Source: Amycolatopsis alba DSM 44262 (GTDB taxonomy: Bacteria > Actinomycetota > Actinomycetes > Mycobacteriales > Pseudonocardiaceae). Taken from it: 64,000 nt of DNA. How positions within the stretch are numbered: position 1 is the stretch's first letter; every line of letters begins with the position of its first letter. A model generated the notes under the pieces. The model was not told where the DNA came from. It did not search any database and saw nothing but the letters and a program-made list of their open reading frames with translations. The translations under genes were made by a program, and so were the position numbers. The stretch is from NCBI RefSeq assembly GCF_000384215.1, contig NZ_KB913032.1, positions 6,096,588 through 6,160,587 on the forward strand, given 5' to 3'. This document shows positions 62,360 to 64,000 of this stretch, piece after piece.

Positions 62360-64000
62360 CGGGCGACCGTGGCGACGGCGCCGTCGAAAGTCAAGCCGAA
62401 GCGCAACAGGTTCTCGGCGTCGCCAAGTTTGCCTTGCTGAGCCAGGGCGACCAGCCATTGCGCGGCGTACCGATCACCCCCGGCCGCCCGTGCCCGCAGT
62501 TCTGACTCCTCGCCGCGCGCTGCCAAAATCTCGACCAGCTTTTCGGCCGCCCGGTCGTCGCGGTTCGCGGCGTACACGCGCAGCATCTCGATGGCCTCGG
62601 CCACGCGGCCGCGTTCCATGAGCAGGTCGGTACAGGCCTCGCGGGCGTGGGAGTTCCCGCTGTCGGCCAGCTGACGGAGCTTGCCGATATTGCCGGCGCG
62701 GCTCAGTCGCTTCGGTAACCAGGCCAAGGTCCAAGGCGCTCCGCTGCGAACGAGTTCCAGAGCGTCGGCCCATTTCCCTCGATCAGCCAGGCAGTCCGCC
62801 AACAGCTCGGCTCCGTTTGGCGTGTTGTCGAGAACGAGTTGTTTGAGCATCGTTTCGGCCTTGTCCGCATGGCCGGCGTCAACCAGTAACTGGCTGAAAC
62901 CGCGAAGCTCTTGCCAGGTGGTCGTGCGATCGGGTCGAGGTGAAAGGTCCAGCGTGTGAGCTATCGTCTGACGTGAAACGAGTGTGATGGCTACGTCTTC
63001 GCAACCGTGTTCGATCAGCAGGGCCAGCAAGCGGTCATTGTGCAGATGGGCGAGGTCTCCCGTCTGCCGTCCGATTCGCTCAAGCGCCTCGCCGAGGTGC
63101 CCGTGAGCAAGGAGCGTCTCGATGAGAAGCTCGGTGGTCGGGGTGCCGTGTGATTCTGCGAGGGTTCGCAGATGATCAATTCTGCCTGCCTTCGCCAGAT
63201 TCCTGGCCAGCCAGCGCCAAGTCCACCAGCTCGCGCCGTGGCGAACCAGCTGAAGAGCTTGCTCCCATTCCCCGTTCTCGGCGCACAGATCCGCTAGTTT
63301 CTCTCGGGCGTGCTGATTTCCGCTTTCAGCGAGCTCCTGTAGTTCTTCCGTGCGGCTGTGGTCTGCCAAGAGGTGTGCCAGCATTCTGTCCCAAGGGTGC
63401 TCGTCGTGTTCGAGCGAAAACCTTTCAGGATCGCCGTCCTCGTCGAGGGTGCTCAGGCGGCGGAGTACCGCCAAGGCATCGTTCACCCTGTCGAGTTCGA
63501 CGAGAAGATCCACAAGCATTCGCCCGGCCCAGAGCGAGTTGTTCTTGTTCTCCACTGCCTGTTCCAAGAGCGTCAGCGCGTCAGCCGTGCGTCCGAGCTT
63601 CCGCAGCGCCGGGATGGTCGAGTGCGGGTGGACGAACGGATGTCTGAGTGTGCCGGCCTGCTCGATCCAGGTGAGCGCTAGCTCCAGACGGCCGTATTCG
63701 ACCAGTGTGGGCAGCATGAGGGCTCGCTGGAGCGGCTCGACCGAGGCCGTCAGGCGGTGGAAAAGCCTGTCGGCGTATCGGTAACGCAGACGACGGTAAG
63801 CGGCTTGCATCAGCAAGAGCCGGTCTTCGGTGTCGTCGACGTGCGTCACCAGTGCTTCCCAGAGCGAGTCCGGGACCGGACGCGCGTGCCTGGTCGTGCT
63901 GCCGTGTTGTTCGAGGTAGTCATGCAGTACGTAGCCGTCGGCGGGGCCGGCACCTGGTTCGCGGCGTGCGGCGGTGAGCGCGGTGATCCCGTAGAGCGGG
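62356..64000 (-). CDS. Large helical-repeat protein, probable NTPase/TPR type (5' end outside window)
   Basis: The frame is open to the window edge, so the protein starts further right; the GTG at 63849 is internal. Upstream of it the frame reads LYGITALTAARRE ... GYVLHDYLEQHGSTTRARPVPDSLWEAL, which resembles the post-NTPase winged-helix region of actinobacterial STAND-like proteins. The visible ~548 residues are then repeating helix pairs: LVEYGRLELALTWIEQAG, LRKLGRTADALTLLEQAVE and LCAENGEWEQALQLVRHGA, later repeated as LADRGKWADALELVRSGAP. No amyloid motif is at this C terminus. It is convergent with the cyclase-like gene, stops overlapping by 2 nt. Confidence 0.8.
   Translation of the reverse strand, partial: PLYGITALTAARREPGAGPADGYVLHDYLEQHGSTTRHARPVPDSLWEALVTHVDDTEDRLLLMQAAYRRLRYRYADRLFHRLTASVEPLQRALMLPTLVEYGRLELALTWIEQAGTLRHPFVHPHSTIPALRKLGRTADALTLLEQAVENKNNSLWAGRMLVDLLVELDRVNDALAVLRRLSTLDEDGDPERFSLEHDEHPWDRMLAHLLADHSRTEELQELAESGNQHAREKLADLCAENGEWEQALQLVRHGASWWTWRWLARNLAKAGRIDHLRTLAESHGTPTTELLIETLLAHGHLGEALERIGRQTGDLAHLHNDRLLALLIEHGCEDVAITLVSRQTIAHTLDLSPRPDRTTTWQELRGFSQLLVDAGHADKAETMLKQLVLDNTPNGAELLADCLADRGKWADALELVRSGAPWTLAWLPKRLSRAGNIGKLRQLADSGNSHAREACTDLLMERGRVAEAIEMLRVYAANRDDRAAEKLVEILAARGEESELRARAAGGDRYAAQWLVALAQQGKLGDAENLLRFGLTFDGAVATVAR

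Overview
The window looks like chromosomal DNA from a high-GC actinobacterium, most likely a Pseudonocardiales member such as Amycolatopsis. That assignment is inference. It rests on strong GC bias at third codon positions, many GTG starts, overlapping GTGA/ATGA gene junctions, and typical families (a SARP regulator with NB-ARC and TPR regions, a WYL regulator, several NarL-type two-component pairs, HAF and FG-GAP secreted proteins, an actinobacterial NLR). A set of near-perfect intergenic palindromes also fits. I saw no rRNA, tRNA, integrase or transposase. Both ends cut genes: a methyltransferase on the left and an NTPase/TPR-type protein on the right.

Layout. 1-8.8 kb: partial methyltransferase, DUF218/YdcF membrane protein, ABC-F ATPase, a YidC paralogue with a small membrane protein, and a short UvrA-like ATPase divergent from a WYL regulator across a clear inverted repeat. 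8.3-20 kb: Lrp regulator divergent from a fused indolepyruvate ferredoxin oxidoreductase, secreted carboxylesterase, APH-like kinase, HAF-repeat secreted protein, a DHA2 efflux pump with an unusual cytoplasmic tail, a TPR protein and a GPP34 protein. 20.4-27.6 kb: a catabolic island split around a LysR gene. One arm has an MHS-type transporter and a MaoC hydratase; the other has a two-subunit CoA-transferase, a long 3-hydroxyacyl-CoA dehydrogenase and an acyl-CoA dehydrogenase. The two promoters share the 13-mer TTCRGTATTGGAC. Together the enzymes could import an acid, form its CoA ester, desaturate, hydrate and oxidise it, but no thiolase is present. 28-42 kb: a secreted TAP-type peptidase, three histidine kinase/response regulator pairs, a BPL-N lipoprotein coupled to a LuxR regulator without a phospho-acceptor, and assorted oxidoreductases, VOC proteins, a TetR regulator and an FkbM methyltransferase. 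42.6-45.7 kb: a lactococcin-972-type bacteriocin locus (precursor, large membrane protein, ABC ATPase). 46-54 kb: a SARP regulator, then a one-strand block of mostly exported proteins. 54-57 kb: small membrane protein, CoA-transferase, and a MarR/esterase pair.

The most interesting region is 57.6-62.4 kb. A 115-aa protein, a 1169-aa NACHT-type NLR and a 268-aa nucleotidyl-cyclase-like protein are encoded in tight succession. All three carry a similar RHIM-like amyloid motif, with cores LQAG, YQIG and IQVG. It sits at the N terminus of the NLR and at the C termini of the two flanking proteins. This is the arrangement expected when an NLR templates amyloid assembly of effectors, here with two different candidate effectors for one receptor. 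The NLR also contains three TTA codons in an AT-richer stretch. A convergent partial NTPase/TPR-type gene follows, its stop codon interleaved with that of the cyclase-like gene.
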